Of a stretch of 64,000 bases of DNA, positions 51,281 through 59,740 are shown one piece after another. The notes below the pieces were generated by a model. It saw only the letters and a program-made list of their open reading frames with translations. It was not told the DNA's origin and ran no database searches. The position numbers and the translations under genes were made by a program. The stretch comes from Streptomyces sp. NBC_01264. GTDB lineage: Bacteria; Actinomycetota; Actinomycetes; Streptomycetales; Streptomycetaceae. The first letter of the stretch is position 1, and every line of letters begins with the position of its first letter. The stretch spans positions 6,572,001-6,636,000 of the forward strand of contig NZ_JAPEOX010000001.1 of the NCBI RefSeq assembly GCF_026340675.1, written 5' to 3'.

Positions 51281-53460
51281 ATGTCAGCAAGGAAGTGGAC
51301 CCTCGGACCCCTGGGGCTCGCCCTCGGGGCCGTACTGGCCGCAGGCGCCCCGGCCGTCCTGGCGGCGCCGGCCGCGCCGGGCCCCGGCGGGCCGCAGCCG
51401 ACGCCCGCCCGGCACACCGCCGCGGCCCTGCGGGCCCCGCTGCCCGGCGGGCTCGGTCCCTGCCTCGGGGCGGGGTGTCCGCCCGTGTTCCCGCCGATCG
51501 ACGTCGGCACCGATCCCAACGGCTACGACGAGGCCGTCAACATCTTCGTCGGCGCCGACTTCCTGGTCCGCGAGCGCGCCGCCGAGGCCGAGGGCAAGGT
51601 CGTCGTCCTCGGCAGCTTCGACCAGAACAAGAACCTGGCGGCCACCGGCGGCGGGTACAACATCGGCATCGTCGGGGCGGGCTCGCTCGTGCGGCCCCCG
51701 GCAGGCTCGGACTTCCTCACCACCGGCCGCAACGTCACCATCGCCGCCCGGCAGCAGCTGATCTCGGACGGCGGCGTCGTCCGCCACGCGGGCACCGCCC
51801 CCGGGCCCGGCACCGTCACCGGCCCGCTGGTGGCCGACCCCGCCGCGATCACCCCCTACGCCGCCCTGCGCGACCAACTCACCTCGGCCAGCCGGTGCTA
51901 CGCCCGGGTCGACGGCAGCCCGCGCCCGGCCACGGGCACCGCCGTCAACCAGGACGGCACCACCGTCTTCACCGGGGACAACACCTCCGCGCTCCAGGTC
52001 TTCAACGTGAACTTCGACCTGGTGAGCGCGCGCGACGGTGCCGTCGGCATCCGCTTCGACCGGATCCCGGCCGACGCCACCGTCCTGGTCAACGTCCTGG
52101 GCGCCAGCCGTACGATCAACACCTACAGCGGCGGCATCAACGACACCGGGCCGGGCGCGGACCCCTGGAACGGCTACCGCACCCGGCTCCTGTGGAACTT
52201 CCCCGACGCCACCGCCGTCCAACTGGCCGGCACCGGACAGTTCCAGGGCAGCGTGCTCGTCGGCGAGCAGGCCTCGCGCACCACCGTGACCCTGCCCGGC
52301 ACCAACGGCCGCTTCTTCACCACCGGCGAGCTCGTCCACACCAGCACCGCGGGCGGCGGCCAGGAGCTCCACGCTTACCCGTTCGACGGGGACCTGCCCG
52401 ACTGCGGGAACACGGCGCCGGTCACGGGCGCCGTCTCCCTCACCAAGCGGGACGACGCGGACAAACCGCTGGCCGGAGCCACGTACGAGCTGTGGCGGGA
52501 GACCAACGGCACCCCCGGAGCCCAGTTCACGAGCCCCGGCGGGGACACCAAGGCCGCCGACTGCGTGACCCCGGCGAGCGGCGTCTGCTCCCGCACCGTC
52601 CCGCTCGGTACGTACTACTGGCGCGAGACCCAGGCACCGGACGGCTACCGGCTCGAGGACAACCCCGTCGCCGAACTGACGCTGACCGAGCGGAACGCCA
52701 CCGCGGGCGTGAGCGTGAGCGTGAGCAACGCGAAGCTCCCGGGCAGCGCCGAGGTGGTGCTGCGCAAGTCCGACGCGGCCGGCGGGGCCCTGCTGTCCGG
52801 CGCCCGCTTCGAGCTGTGGCGCGAGGCCAACGGCCGTAGGGGCCTGCAGACCGGCGGAACGGACCCCGACGCGCAGCTCGCCGGGTCCTGCACCACCGAC
52901 GCGCAGGGCAGCTGCACGGTCCAGCTCCCCATCGGTGAGCTCTACTACTGGCGGGAGACGCAGGCACCGGCCGGCTACGACCTGCCGGCGGACCCGGTCA
53001 CGCCCTTCGACCTCGACGAGGGACACGTGACGACGGGCCTCGTCGTCGGTTCACGGACGAGCGGACCGAGAAGCCCGACCACGAGGGCTCGATCGAGGTC
53101 CTGAAGAAGGACGCGAAGACGAAGCGCCCGCTGCGCGGGGCGGTCTTCGAGGTGTGGAAGGAGACCAACAGCACCCAGGGCCTCCAGACGCGCGGCATCA
53201 ACCCCGACCGCAAGGTGACGGAGGGCTGCGCGACCGACCGGGACGGGGTCTGCACGTTCCCGGGCCTGGAGGAGGGCTGGTACTACGTGGTCGAGACGGC
53301 CGTCCCGGAGGGCTACGTCCTGCCGCGGAACCGGGTCAGGGGTCCGCTCCACCTGGAGGAGAGCACCCCGGACCACCTGCTGGTGATCACCCTGGAGAAC
53401 AAGCGGGACGACCAGGGCAAGGGCGGCAAGGGCAAGGGCCCGAAGCGGCCCGCGGAGTAG
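51281..53460 (+). pseudogene. Frameshifted surface protein: choice-of-anchor A domain plus three SpaA/Cna-B-like repeats
   Basis: The N-terminal frame (51281-53104, 607 residues) has a signal peptide ([20 protein letters not shown]), a choice-of-anchor A-like domain (about 70-370; [40 protein letters not shown]), then SpaA/Cna-B-like repeats 1 and 2 ([40 protein letters not shown]). After 53047 the coherent sequence jumps frame: [20 protein letters not shown] and the third repeat, LRGAVFEVWKETNSTQGLQT, continue to a stop at 53460. One missing base in GGTT at 53048-53051 explains it. Restored length is about 726 residues. No LPxTG signal; the end is Lys/Gly-rich. The break could be real or a sequencing error. 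Start ATG 51281 follows ACGGAGC. Confidence 0.8.
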
Positions 53461-53595
53461 CCCGCCCGGGTAGCCCGCCCGCGTAGCCCGCCCGGGTGGG
53501 CCGGTGACCCTGCCGGCCGACCCGCCGCGCCGGGGCCGGGCCGGTCCGGTTGGCTCGGAGCCGACGGCCCGGCCGGCGGGCCCGAGGAGGTCCGT

Positions 53596-54333
53596 ATGCG
53601 CGCAAGGGACACGGCCGAGGCCGTAGGCGCGATCGGCAGGGCGGCCGCGACGGCCGCGATCCTCGCGGCGGCCGTACTCGTCCCGCCGCAGGCGGCAGCC
53701 GTGGCGGCTCCCTCCCCGACCCCCTCGGCCCCTGCCGAGGGGGCGTGCACCGCCGGGACCGGCCCCTACCAGCGCGAGCTGGAGGGCCACCTGCGCCGGA
53801 CGGCCGACGGGAGGCAGGACGCCGGGGACTGCGAGGCGATCCGCACCTTCCAGCGGGCCAACGGGATCCGGCCCGCCGACGGCTACGCCGGGCTGGTCAC
53901 CTACCGCACCATGGTCGCCGTCGCCGCCCGTGCGAACCCCAACGCCGGCGGCGGATGTCCGGTCCGTTCGCACCGGGTGACCTGCGTGGACCTGGAGCGC
54001 CAGCTCCTGTGGGTGCAGCGCGGCCGCACGGTGGTCCTCCCTCCCGTGCCCGTCCGCACCGGACGCGACGAGGAGGAGACCCGCCGCGGCTGGCACGAGG
54101 TCTACTGGCGCAGCGAGGGCCACGTGTCCACGCTCTACGACTCCCCGATGCCCTACGCCCAGTTCTTCGACGGGGGCCAGGCCCTGCACGGCCGCCCCGG
54201 CAACCTGTACGCCCACGGCGGCTCGGCCGGCTGCGTCAACCTCACCGTCCCCGACGCGCGGCGCCTGTGGGACCTGCTCACCGAGGGCGACGCCGTCTAC
54301 GTCTGGGGCACCAAGCCCGGCACGGAGGACTGA
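53596..54333 (+). CDS. L,D-transpeptidase with N-terminal peptidoglycan-binding-like domain
   Basis: 245 residues. A signal peptide (AAATAAILAAAVLVPPQAAA) is followed by a Pro-rich linker and a peptidoglycan-binding-type repeat (residues about 55-110; QRELEGHLRRTADGRQDAGD, AIRTFQRANGIRPADGYAGL). The YkuD domain has QLLWVQRGRTVVLPPVPVRT, ALHGRPGNLYAHGGSAGCVN and the catalytic Cys213. Unlike its neighbours it is not a lipoprotein and has no Ig-like domains. ATG at 53596 follows GAGGAGG. It lies between the Cna-B-like gene and the second long transpeptidase, on the same strand. Confidence 0.91.
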   Translation: MRARDTAEAVGAIGRAAATAAILAAAVLVPPQAAAVAAPSPTPSAPAEGACTAGTGPYQRELEGHLRRTADGRQDAGDCEAIRTFQRANGIRPADGYAGLVTYRTMVAVAARANPNAGGGCPVRSHRVTCVDLERQLLWVQRGRTVVLPPVPVRTGRDEEETRRGWHEVYWRSEGHVSTLYDSPMPYAQFFDGGQALHGRPGNLYAHGGSAGCVNLTVPDARRLWDLLTEGDAVYVWGTKPGTED

Positions 54334-54461
54334 CTCCCGGCGCCCGCACCACTCTTGGGACGGAACGGTGACACGACCGTACTGTCTCGTGATCCCCCAT
54401 GTGATTTCCTGGCGATTAAGCGCGCGACTGTCCGTGCGCGGGGGACATGGGGAGAACAAGA

Positions 54462-55688
54462 GTGAACCTGCAGCCGATACGCGGCCGCGCCCGCACCGGC
54501 CTGCCGGCCCTCCTGCTGGGCGCGGCCCTGCTGTTCACCAGCGCGTGCAGCGGTGGCGGAGACGCGGGCGGCAAGGGCGGGAGCGGTGGCGGAGACGGGG
54601 TGACCGGCACGACCGGGACCGAGGCGTCGAAGGCCGTCGTGAGCGTCAAGCCGGACGACGGGGCCAAGGAGGTCGCGACCAGCGGCATCCTCAAGATAAC
54701 CAGCACCGGCGGCAAGCTCACCACGGTGACGGTCGCCGACACCAAGGGCAACGCGGTGGACGGCAAGCTCGCCGCGGACGGCGCGAGCTGGGAGCCCGTC
54801 CGCAACCTCGCCTCCGCCACCGAGTACAAGGTGCACGCGGTGGCCAAGGACGAGGCCGGCCGCGAGTCCGCGAAGGACACCACCTTCACGACCCTCACGC
54901 CCGCCAACACCTTCATCGGCCAGTACACCCCCGAGGACGGATCGACGGTCGGCGTGGGCATGCCGGTCTCGATCAACTTCTCCCGCGGCATCACCAACCC
55001 CGAGGCCGTCGAGAAGGCGATCACGGTGACGGCCGACCCCGCCGTCCCGGTCGAGGGCCACTGGTTCGGCAACGACCGCCTGGACTTCCGCCCCGAGAAG
55101 TACTGGGCCGCGGGCACCAAGGTCACCCTGAAGATGTCGCTCGACGGAGTTGAAGGCCGTCCGGGGGTCTACGGCAAGCAGACCCGTACGGTCACCTTCA
55201 AGGTCGGCCGCTCCCAGGTCACCACGGTCGACGCCGCCGAGCACCAGATGAGCGTGGTCCGCGACGGCGCGGAGATCAAGAACATCCCGATCACCGCCGG
55301 CGCCCCCGCGAACACCACGTACAACGGCCAGATGGTCATCAGCGAGAAGTACAAGGTGACCCGGATGAACGGCGCCACCGTCGGCTTCGGCGGGGAGTAC
55401 GACATCTCCGACGTCCCGCACGCGATGCGGCTGACCACCTCCGGCACCTTCGTCCACGGCAACTACTGGGCCTCGTCCGGCACGTTCGGCTCCGAGAACG
55501 TCAGTCACGGCTGCGTGGGCCTGAAGGACGTCCGCGGCGCCGGTGACGGCAGCCAGCCCGCTGCCTGGTTCTTCAACGAGTCGATCATCGGTGACGTGGT
55601 CATCGTGAAGAACTCCAAGGACAAGACGGTCGCCCCCGACAACGGCCTCAACGGCTGGAACATGGACTGGGCGGAGTGGATCAAGTAA
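54462..55688 (+). CDS. L,D-transpeptidase lipoprotein with Ig-like domains (408 residues)
   Basis: Same architecture as the 49853 gene: lipobox (TSACSGGG), Gly/Thr-rich linker, two Ig-like domains (VVSVKPDDGAKEVATSGILK; GHWFGNDRLDFRPEKYWAAG) and YkuD with VPHAMRLTTSGTFVHGNYWA, SHGC and Cys351. Long stretches match the paralogue (for example TRMNG.TVGFGGEYDI), so the two are a duplication within 5 kb. GTG at 54462 is chosen, with GGGGAG about 8 bases upstream; ATG at 54447 is the alternative and would add five residues. A strong terminator follows. Confidence 0.93.
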   Translation: MNLQPIRGRARTGLPALLLGAALLFTSACSGGGDAGGKGGSGGGDGVTGTTGTEASKAVVSVKPDDGAKEVATSGILKITSTGGKLTTVTVADTKGNAVDGKLAADGASWEPVRNLASATEYKVHAVAKDEAGRESAKDTTFTTLTPANTFIGQYTPEDGSTVGVGMPVSINFSRGITNPEAVEKAITVTADPAVPVEGHWFGNDRLDFRPEKYWAAGTKVTLKMSLDGVEGRPGVYGKQTRTVTFKVGRSQVTTVDAAEHQMSVVRDGAEIKNIPITAGAPANTTYNGQMVISEKYKVTRMNGATVGFGGEYDISDVPHAMRLTTSGTFVHGNYWASSGTFGSENVSHGCVGLKDVRGAGDGSQPAAWFFNESIIGDVVIVKNSKDKTVAPDNGLNGWNMDWAEWIK

Positions 55689-55712
55689 TCCCGGCCGGTA
55701 CGTAGTTCAGCG

Positions 55713-55743
55713 GGCCCGGTGCTGTGACCCACAGCACCGGGCC
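55713..55743 (+). terminator. Hairpin terminator after the third L,D-transpeptidase
   Basis: A 14-bp perfect stem (GGCCCGGTGCTGTG at 55713-55726, complement at 55730-55743) with loop ACC, 25 bases after the stop. Confidence 0.85.
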
Positions 55744-55762
55744 ACTCGCCGTTAACCGGCGC

Positions 55763-55768
55763 TAACCT
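55763..55768 (+). promoter_or_regulatory. -10 element of a probable leaderless promoter
   Basis: TAACCT lies exactly at -12 to -7 if transcription starts at the A of the ATG at 55775, and no Shine-Dalgarno sequence is present. This is the expected layout for a leaderless actinobacterial mRNA. No clear -35 box. Confidence 0.5.
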
Positions 55769-55774
55769 TCCCGT

Positions 55775-56542
55775 ATGACCATCTCTCTCGAAGTCTCCGA
55801 AGGCGTCGGCGTCATCCGGCTGGACCGGCCGCCCATGAACGCCCTGGACATCGCCACCCAGGACCGGCTGCGCGAGCTCGCCGTCGAGGCGACCGACCGG
55901 GCGGACGTCCGTACGGTCGTCATCTACGGCGGCGAGAAGGTGTTCGCGGCCGGCGCGGACATCAAGGAGATGCAGACGATGGACCACGCGGCCATGGTCG
56001 CCCGGTCCCGCGGCCTGCAGGACGCCTTCACCGCCGTGGCCCGGATCCCCAAGCCCGTGGTCGCGGCCGTCACCGGCTACGCCCTGGGCGGCGGCTGCGA
56101 GCTGGCCCTGTGCGCGGACTACCGGATCGCCGGCGACAACGCGAAGCTCGGCCAGCCCGAGATCCTGCTCGGCCTGATCCCCGGCGCGGGCGGCACCCAG
56201 CGGCTGTCCCGGCTGATCGGCCCCTCCAAGGCCAAGGACCTCATCTTCACCGGCCGCATGGTCAAGGCCGACGAGGCGCTCGCCCTCGGCCTGGTGGACC
56301 GTGTCGTACCGGCCGCCGAGGTCTACGAGCAGGCGCACGCGTGGGCCGCGAAGCTCGCGCAGGGCCCGGCCCTCGCGCTGCGCGCCGCGAAGGAGTGCGT
56401 GGACGCGGGGCTGGAGACCGACATCGACACCGGGCTGACCATCGAACGGGGTTGGTTCGCGGGCCTGTTCGCCACCGAGGACCGCGAGCGCGGAATGCGC
56501 AGCTTCGTCGAGGAGGGGCCCGGGAAGGCGAAGTTCTCGTAG
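55775..56542 (+). CDS. Enoyl-CoA hydratase/isomerase family protein
   Basis: A 255-residue crotonase-fold protein. The oxyanion-hole segments are FAAGADIKEMQTM and VTGYALGGGCELALCADYRI; the catalytic Glu region is GQPEILLGLIPGAGGTQRLS, with both glutamate positions of true hydratases (GGGCELAL and the second in QPEILLG) filled. It hydrates 2-enoyl-CoA in fatty-acid beta-oxidation or a related pathway. It stands alone, with no dehydrogenase or thiolase alongside. The promoter spacing suggests leaderless translation. Confidence 0.93.
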   Translation: MTISLEVSEGVGVIRLDRPPMNALDIATQDRLRELAVEATDRADVRTVVIYGGEKVFAAGADIKEMQTMDHAAMVARSRGLQDAFTAVARIPKPVVAAVTGYALGGGCELALCADYRIAGDNAKLGQPEILLGLIPGAGGTQRLSRLIGPSKAKDLIFTGRMVKADEALALGLVDRVVPAAEVYEQAHAWAAKLAQGPALALRAAKECVDAGLETDIDTGLTIERGWFAGLFATEDRERGMRSFVEEGPGKAKFS

Positions 56543-56587
56543 GTCCTGCAGATCGCGCCGATCCTCCCTGCGGGTGGATTAGCCAGG

Positions 56588-56742
56588 CCTTAAGGCAGCC
56601 TTAAGGTGAGCTGGTGATCCACTCTGGGTGATCGCCGTTGCGCGGTGCGTCACCGCAGGTCAGAGGCGCGCAACCGGCTCCGGGTTGCCGATCGCATATG
56701 CCAGGACGACCCCTCGGGATCCACGCTCCCGAGGGGTCTTTT
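56588..56742 (+). ncRNA. Candidate structured leader or small RNA ahead of the HATPase gene
   Basis: From left to right: two CCTTAAGG palindromes at an 11-base period (56588-56595, 56599-56606), hairpin GCGGTG/CACCGC (56642-56656), hairpin GCAACC/GGTTGC (56670-56688), then a terminator with a T-run ending near 56742, 48 bases before the next start codon. The set could be a free small RNA or a transcription attenuator. It matches no RNA family that I can name. Confidence 0.35.
56708..56742 (+). terminator. Intrinsic terminator with T-tract upstream of the HATPase gene
   Basis: GACCCCTCGGGA (56708-56719) pairs with TCCCGAGGGGTC (56727-56738), followed directly by TTTTC. A T-run of this kind is uncommon in this genome. 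It is upstream of, not downstream from, the gene at 56790, and about 165 bases past the hydratase stop. Confidence 0.8.
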
Positions 56743-56789
56743 CCTGCGGAACGGCCCGAACGGCCTGGGTGGCCCTCCATGATGGGTGC

Positions 56790-57293
56790 ATGGCGGGTCT
56801 GGAGGGTGTGGAACAGCCGCGGCAGCGCAGTAGCGCTTCCGTCGTACGGCTCACGGCGGCCCTGGAGGATGAACTGGGCCTCAAGGCACTGGAGTTGTAC
56901 GGGAATCCGGCCGAGGCGGAAGTGACGCTGCCGTCGATGCCCGAGTCGGCGAGCACCGCCCGCCGGCTCACGCAGTGCGTGGTCGTACGCCTGTGGGGGC
57001 TCTCGCCGCAGATCGCCGAGCACACGGTCCTGCTGGTCTCGGAGCTCGTGGGCAACGCCGTCCGGCACACCGGGGCCCGTTCCTTCGGTCTGCACATGGT
57101 CAGGCGGCGCGGCTGGATCCGGGTCGAGGTGCGCGACCCCTCGCGCGGGCTGCCCTGTCTGATGCCGGTGCACGAGATGGACACCACCGGGCGGGGGCTG
57201 TTCCTCGTCGACAAGCTCTCGGACCGCTGGGGCGCGGACCTGCTGCCGCGCGGAAAGATCACCTGGTTCGAGATGCGGGTGGCGGACCGCTAG
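56790..57293 (+). CDS. HATPase_c regulatory protein (anti-sigma/SpoIIAB-like kinase fold)
   Basis: 167 residues with a GHKL ATP-binding fold: N-box LLVSELVGNAVRHTGARSFG, G1-like EVRDPSRGLPCLMP and G2-like TTGRGLFLVDKLSDRWG. In Streptomyces such short stand-alone proteins usually bind anti-sigma antagonists or act as serine kinases on them. Residues 1-55 are a variable helical lead-in (MAGLEGVEQPRQRSSASVVR). ATG at 56790 is chosen as the start nearest the coherent region; no strong ribosome site. It stands alone, with the possible attenuator upstream and a terminator downstream. Its partner is not in the window. Confidence 0.85.
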   Translation: MAGLEGVEQPRQRSSASVVRLTAALEDELGLKALELYGNPAEAEVTLPSMPESASTARRLTQCVVVRLWGLSPQIAEHTVLLVSELVGNAVRHTGARSFGLHMVRRRGWIRVEVRDPSRGLPCLMPVHEMDTTGRGLFLVDKLSDRWGADLLPRGKITWFEMRVADR

Positions 57294-57311
57294 GAGCCCC
57301 CTGGAACGCCA

Positions 57312-57351
57312 GAAACCCCCTGTCGCCGTTGTGGGGCGCTGCGGGGGTTTC
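57312..57351 (+). terminator. Hairpin terminator after the HATPase gene
   Basis: GAAACCCCC (57312-57320) pairs with GGGGGTTTC (57343-57351), with further partial pairing inside the loop. Confidence 0.75.
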
Positions 57352-57675
57352 ATGGGTGTGCCGAGGATCGAAGGGGGTGTGATCCTCGGCAAGGACTTCG
57401 CTCGGGTCAACGGGAAGCCGTGGTTCCGACTATGGCAGACGAGGGACCAAATGCCAAAAGTCCCAAGTTGGACATAAGTGTGCATATCCTAAGACTTTCT
57501 ACCTAAATCTTAGGTGAGATGGGCCACGGGCCTCATAATCATTGAATAAGCATCGACCGCTCTGAGTGAATCGTTGATCACATAGCGGACGGTTGCCGTC
57601 TGGTACCGGCTCGGCCGAAGGTCCTGAATTGGGTCACTCCCTACCTACCCGGGCATCCACCCCTTAAATGGGCGG
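57352..57675. other. AT-rich non-coding region upstream of the deacetylase-like operon
   Basis: No gene is seen. From about 57420 to 57620 the base composition is markedly AT-rich for this chromosome. It contains GGGAC...GTCCC (57443-57464), CCTAAGA...TCTTAGG (57488-57514) and the run ATTGAATAAGCATC. This probably holds the promoter and operators of the lipoprotein operon that starts at 57676. Confidence 0.55.
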
Positions 57676-58467
57676 GTGCTCTGCTACCCGGACCGCCGAT
57701 CCGCTCTCCGTGCCGGCGCGGCGGTCGCCGCCGGTGCCCTCGCCGCGGCCTGTAGTGCCCCCGCCGGCCCCGCGGCCCCGGCGAAGGCCGCCCCGGACAG
57801 ACCGGCGGCCCCGGCCAAGGCGGCCCCGGCGAAGGCGGCGCCCGCCCCGCGCCGGTTCGCCGGCCAGCCCGTCGAGATCGCGCACGGTCCCCGCGGCGGG
57901 TCCGGCGTCGCGCTCACCTTCCACGGCAACGGCGACCCCGCCATCGCCAAGGCGGTGCTCGCCGAGGCGGAGCGGGCGGGCGCGCGGGTGACCGTACTGG
58001 CCATCGGCGCCTGGCTCGACGCCCACCCGGAGATGGCCCGCCGGATCCTGGACGGCGGCCACGAGCTCGGCAACCACACCCAGCGCCACCTCGCGATCAA
58101 CACCATGCCCGAGGAGCAGGCGTACGCCGAGATCACCGGCTGCGCCGACCGGCTCAAACGGCTGACCGGGTCCATCGGCACCTGGTTCCGCCCGTCGCAG
58201 ACCCAGTACGCCACCCCCCTGGTGCGAAAACTGGCCCAGCGGGCGGGCTACCCGCACGTCCTCTCGTACGACGTGGACTCCCTCGACTTCACCTCGCCCG
58301 GTGCCGCGGCCGTCATCCGCACCGTCATCGGCCCGATCCAAGGCGGATCGGTGGTGAGCCTGCACTTCGGCTACGCGGACACGGTCGACGCGATGCCACC
58401 CCTCCTCGAAGAACTCGCACGCCGCAAACTGCGCGCGGTGACCACCACGGAGCTGCTGACCCCATGA
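57676..58467 (+). CDS. Polysaccharide deacetylase-like (NodB-fold) lipoprotein with altered active site
   Basis: 263 residues. A twin-arginine-like lipoprotein signal (DRRSALRAGAAVAAGALAAA) ends at Cys26, followed by an Ala/Pro/Lys linker to about residue 60. The NodB fold follows: motif 1 reads GVALTFHGNGDPAIAK where active enzymes have TFDDGP, so the usual Asp pair is missing; motif 2, ELGNHTQRHLAIN, keeps the metal-binding His134 and His138; later TWFRPSQTQYATPLV and LSYDVDSLDF correspond to motifs 3 and 4. It is either a divergent deacetylase or a carbohydrate-binding pseudoenzyme. GTG at 57676 lacks a clear ribosome site. It overlaps the next gene by four bases. Confidence 0.85.
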   Translation: MLCYPDRRSALRAGAAVAAGALAAACSAPAGPAAPAKAAPDRPAAPAKAAPAKAAPAPRRFAGQPVEIAHGPRGGSGVALTFHGNGDPAIAKAVLAEAERAGARVTVLAIGAWLDAHPEMARRILDGGHELGNHTQRHLAINTMPEEQAYAEITGCADRLKRLTGSIGTWFRPSQTQYATPLVRKLAQRAGYPHVLSYDVDSLDFTSPGAAAVIRTVIGPIQGGSVVSLHFGYADTVDAMPPLLEELARRKLRAVTTTELLTP

Positions 58468-59651
58468 CGACCACTCGCCTTCCCCGGAAGGCCACCGCAT
58501 TGCTGGCCGGACTGGTCCTCGCCGCCCTGACCGGCTGCGGAGCGGCCGACAAGGGACCTGCCGAGGCCCTCGGCACGAAGGGGCCGGCCGCGCCCGTCAA
58601 GGCCGTACCGGCCGCACCGCCGGGGCTCGCCGGCATGCCGCCGCTCCTCGATCCGAACGACGTCTACGCGGCCGACCGGCCGAACAAGCTCTCCCCGGTG
58701 GTCAAGGACTTCCCGTCCCGCGTCTACGTGCCGAACACCAACTCCAACACGGTGTCCGTCATCGACCCGGTGACGTACAAGGTCATCGACACCATCCCCG
58801 TCGGGATCCAGCCCCAGCACGTGGTCCCCTCCTGGGACATGAAGACCCTCTGGGTCAACAACAACCGGGGCCACACGCTCACCCCGATCAACCCGGCCAC
58901 CGGCGAGGCCGGCAATCCGGTGGAGGTGCACGACCCGTACAACCTGTACTTCACGCCCAACGGCAAGTACGCGGTGGTCATGGCCTCCATGGACAAGGAG
59001 CTGGTCTTCCGCGATCCGCACACGATGGACCGCGTGAAGACCGTCCCCGTGACCTGCTTCGGCGTCAATCACGCGGACTTCTCCGCGGACGGCCGCTACT
59101 TCATCGTGAGCTGCGAGTTCTCCGGTGAACTGCTCAAGGTCGACACCGAGAAGATGGAGGTCGTCGGCCAGCAGAAACTCCCCTTCGAGGGCGCGATGCC
59201 GCAGGACGTGAAGGTCTCGCCGGACGGAAAGACCTTCTACGTCGCGGACATGATGGCGCACGGCATGTGGGTGCTCAGCGGCGACAAGTTCGAGACCCCC
59301 AAGCTACTGCCCACCGGAAAGGGCTGCCACGGACTGTACGTCAGCCGCGACTCCAAGGAGATGTACGTCTCCAACCGCGGCGAGGGATCCGTCTCCGTCT
59401 TCGACTTCACGCAGAACAAGCTGACCAAGAAGTGGGAGCTGCCCGACGGCGGCAGCCCCGACATGGGCGGCGTCTCCGCCGACGGCAAGGTGCTGTGGCT
59501 CTCGGGCCGCTACAACTCCGAGGTCTACGCCATCGACACCACCACCGGCAAGCAGCTCGCCAAGATCCCGGTGGGCGGCGGACCTCACGGCCTGGCCGTC
59601 TACCCCCAGCCCGGCCGCTACTCCCTCGGCCACACCGGCATCTTCCGGTAG
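58464..59651 (+). CDS. YncE/YVTN-type beta-propeller lipoprotein
   Basis: 395 residues with a lipobox (AALTGC, Cys25) and a short Ala/Pro/Lys linker. Repeated propeller blades follow: VPNTNSNTVSVIDPVTYKVI, DTIPVGIQPQHVVPSWD, PYNLYFTPNGKYAVVMASMD, LPTGKGCHGLYVSRDSKEMY, VSNRGEGSVSVFDFTQNKLT and IPVGGGPHGLAVYPQPGRYS. Such propellers bind ligands or partners; no enzyme motif is seen. The start overlaps the deacetylase-like stop (ATGA), so the two are co-translated and probably act together at the cell surface. A strong terminator follows. Confidence 0.9.
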   Translation: MTTTRLPRKATALLAGLVLAALTGCGAADKGPAEALGTKGPAAPVKAVPAAPPGLAGMPPLLDPNDVYAADRPNKLSPVVKDFPSRVYVPNTNSNTVSVIDPVTYKVIDTIPVGIQPQHVVPSWDMKTLWVNNNRGHTLTPINPATGEAGNPVEVHDPYNLYFTPNGKYAVVMASMDKELVFRDPHTMDRVKTVPVTCFGVNHADFSADGRYFIVSCEFSGELLKVDTEKMEVVGQQKLPFEGAMPQDVKVSPDGKTFYVADMMAHGMWVLSGDKFETPKLLPTGKGCHGLYVSRDSKEMYVSNRGEGSVSVFDFTQNKLTKKWELPDGGSPDMGGVSADGKVLWLSGRYNSEVYAIDTTTGKQLAKIPVGGGPHGLAVYPQPGRYSLGHTGIFR

Positions 59652-59683
59652 ACCGCCGGCGTGCGCGTACGTACGACGCGGGC

Positions 59684-59716
59684 GTGCCCCGGGAGCTCGC
59701 ACAGCTCCCGGGGCAC
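59684..59716. terminator. Bidirectional hairpin terminator
   Basis: A 14-bp perfect stem (GTGCCCCGGGAGCT at 59684-59697, complement at 59703-59716) with loop CGCAC lies between the propeller gene and the convergent P450 gene. Confidence 0.85.
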
Positions 59717-59740
59717 TCTCACCTGCTCACCGACGCCTCC

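Noticed and set aside
56588..56742. Known actinobacterial 6C small RNA
   Set aside because: The hairpin loops here lack the runs of six cytosines that define that family.
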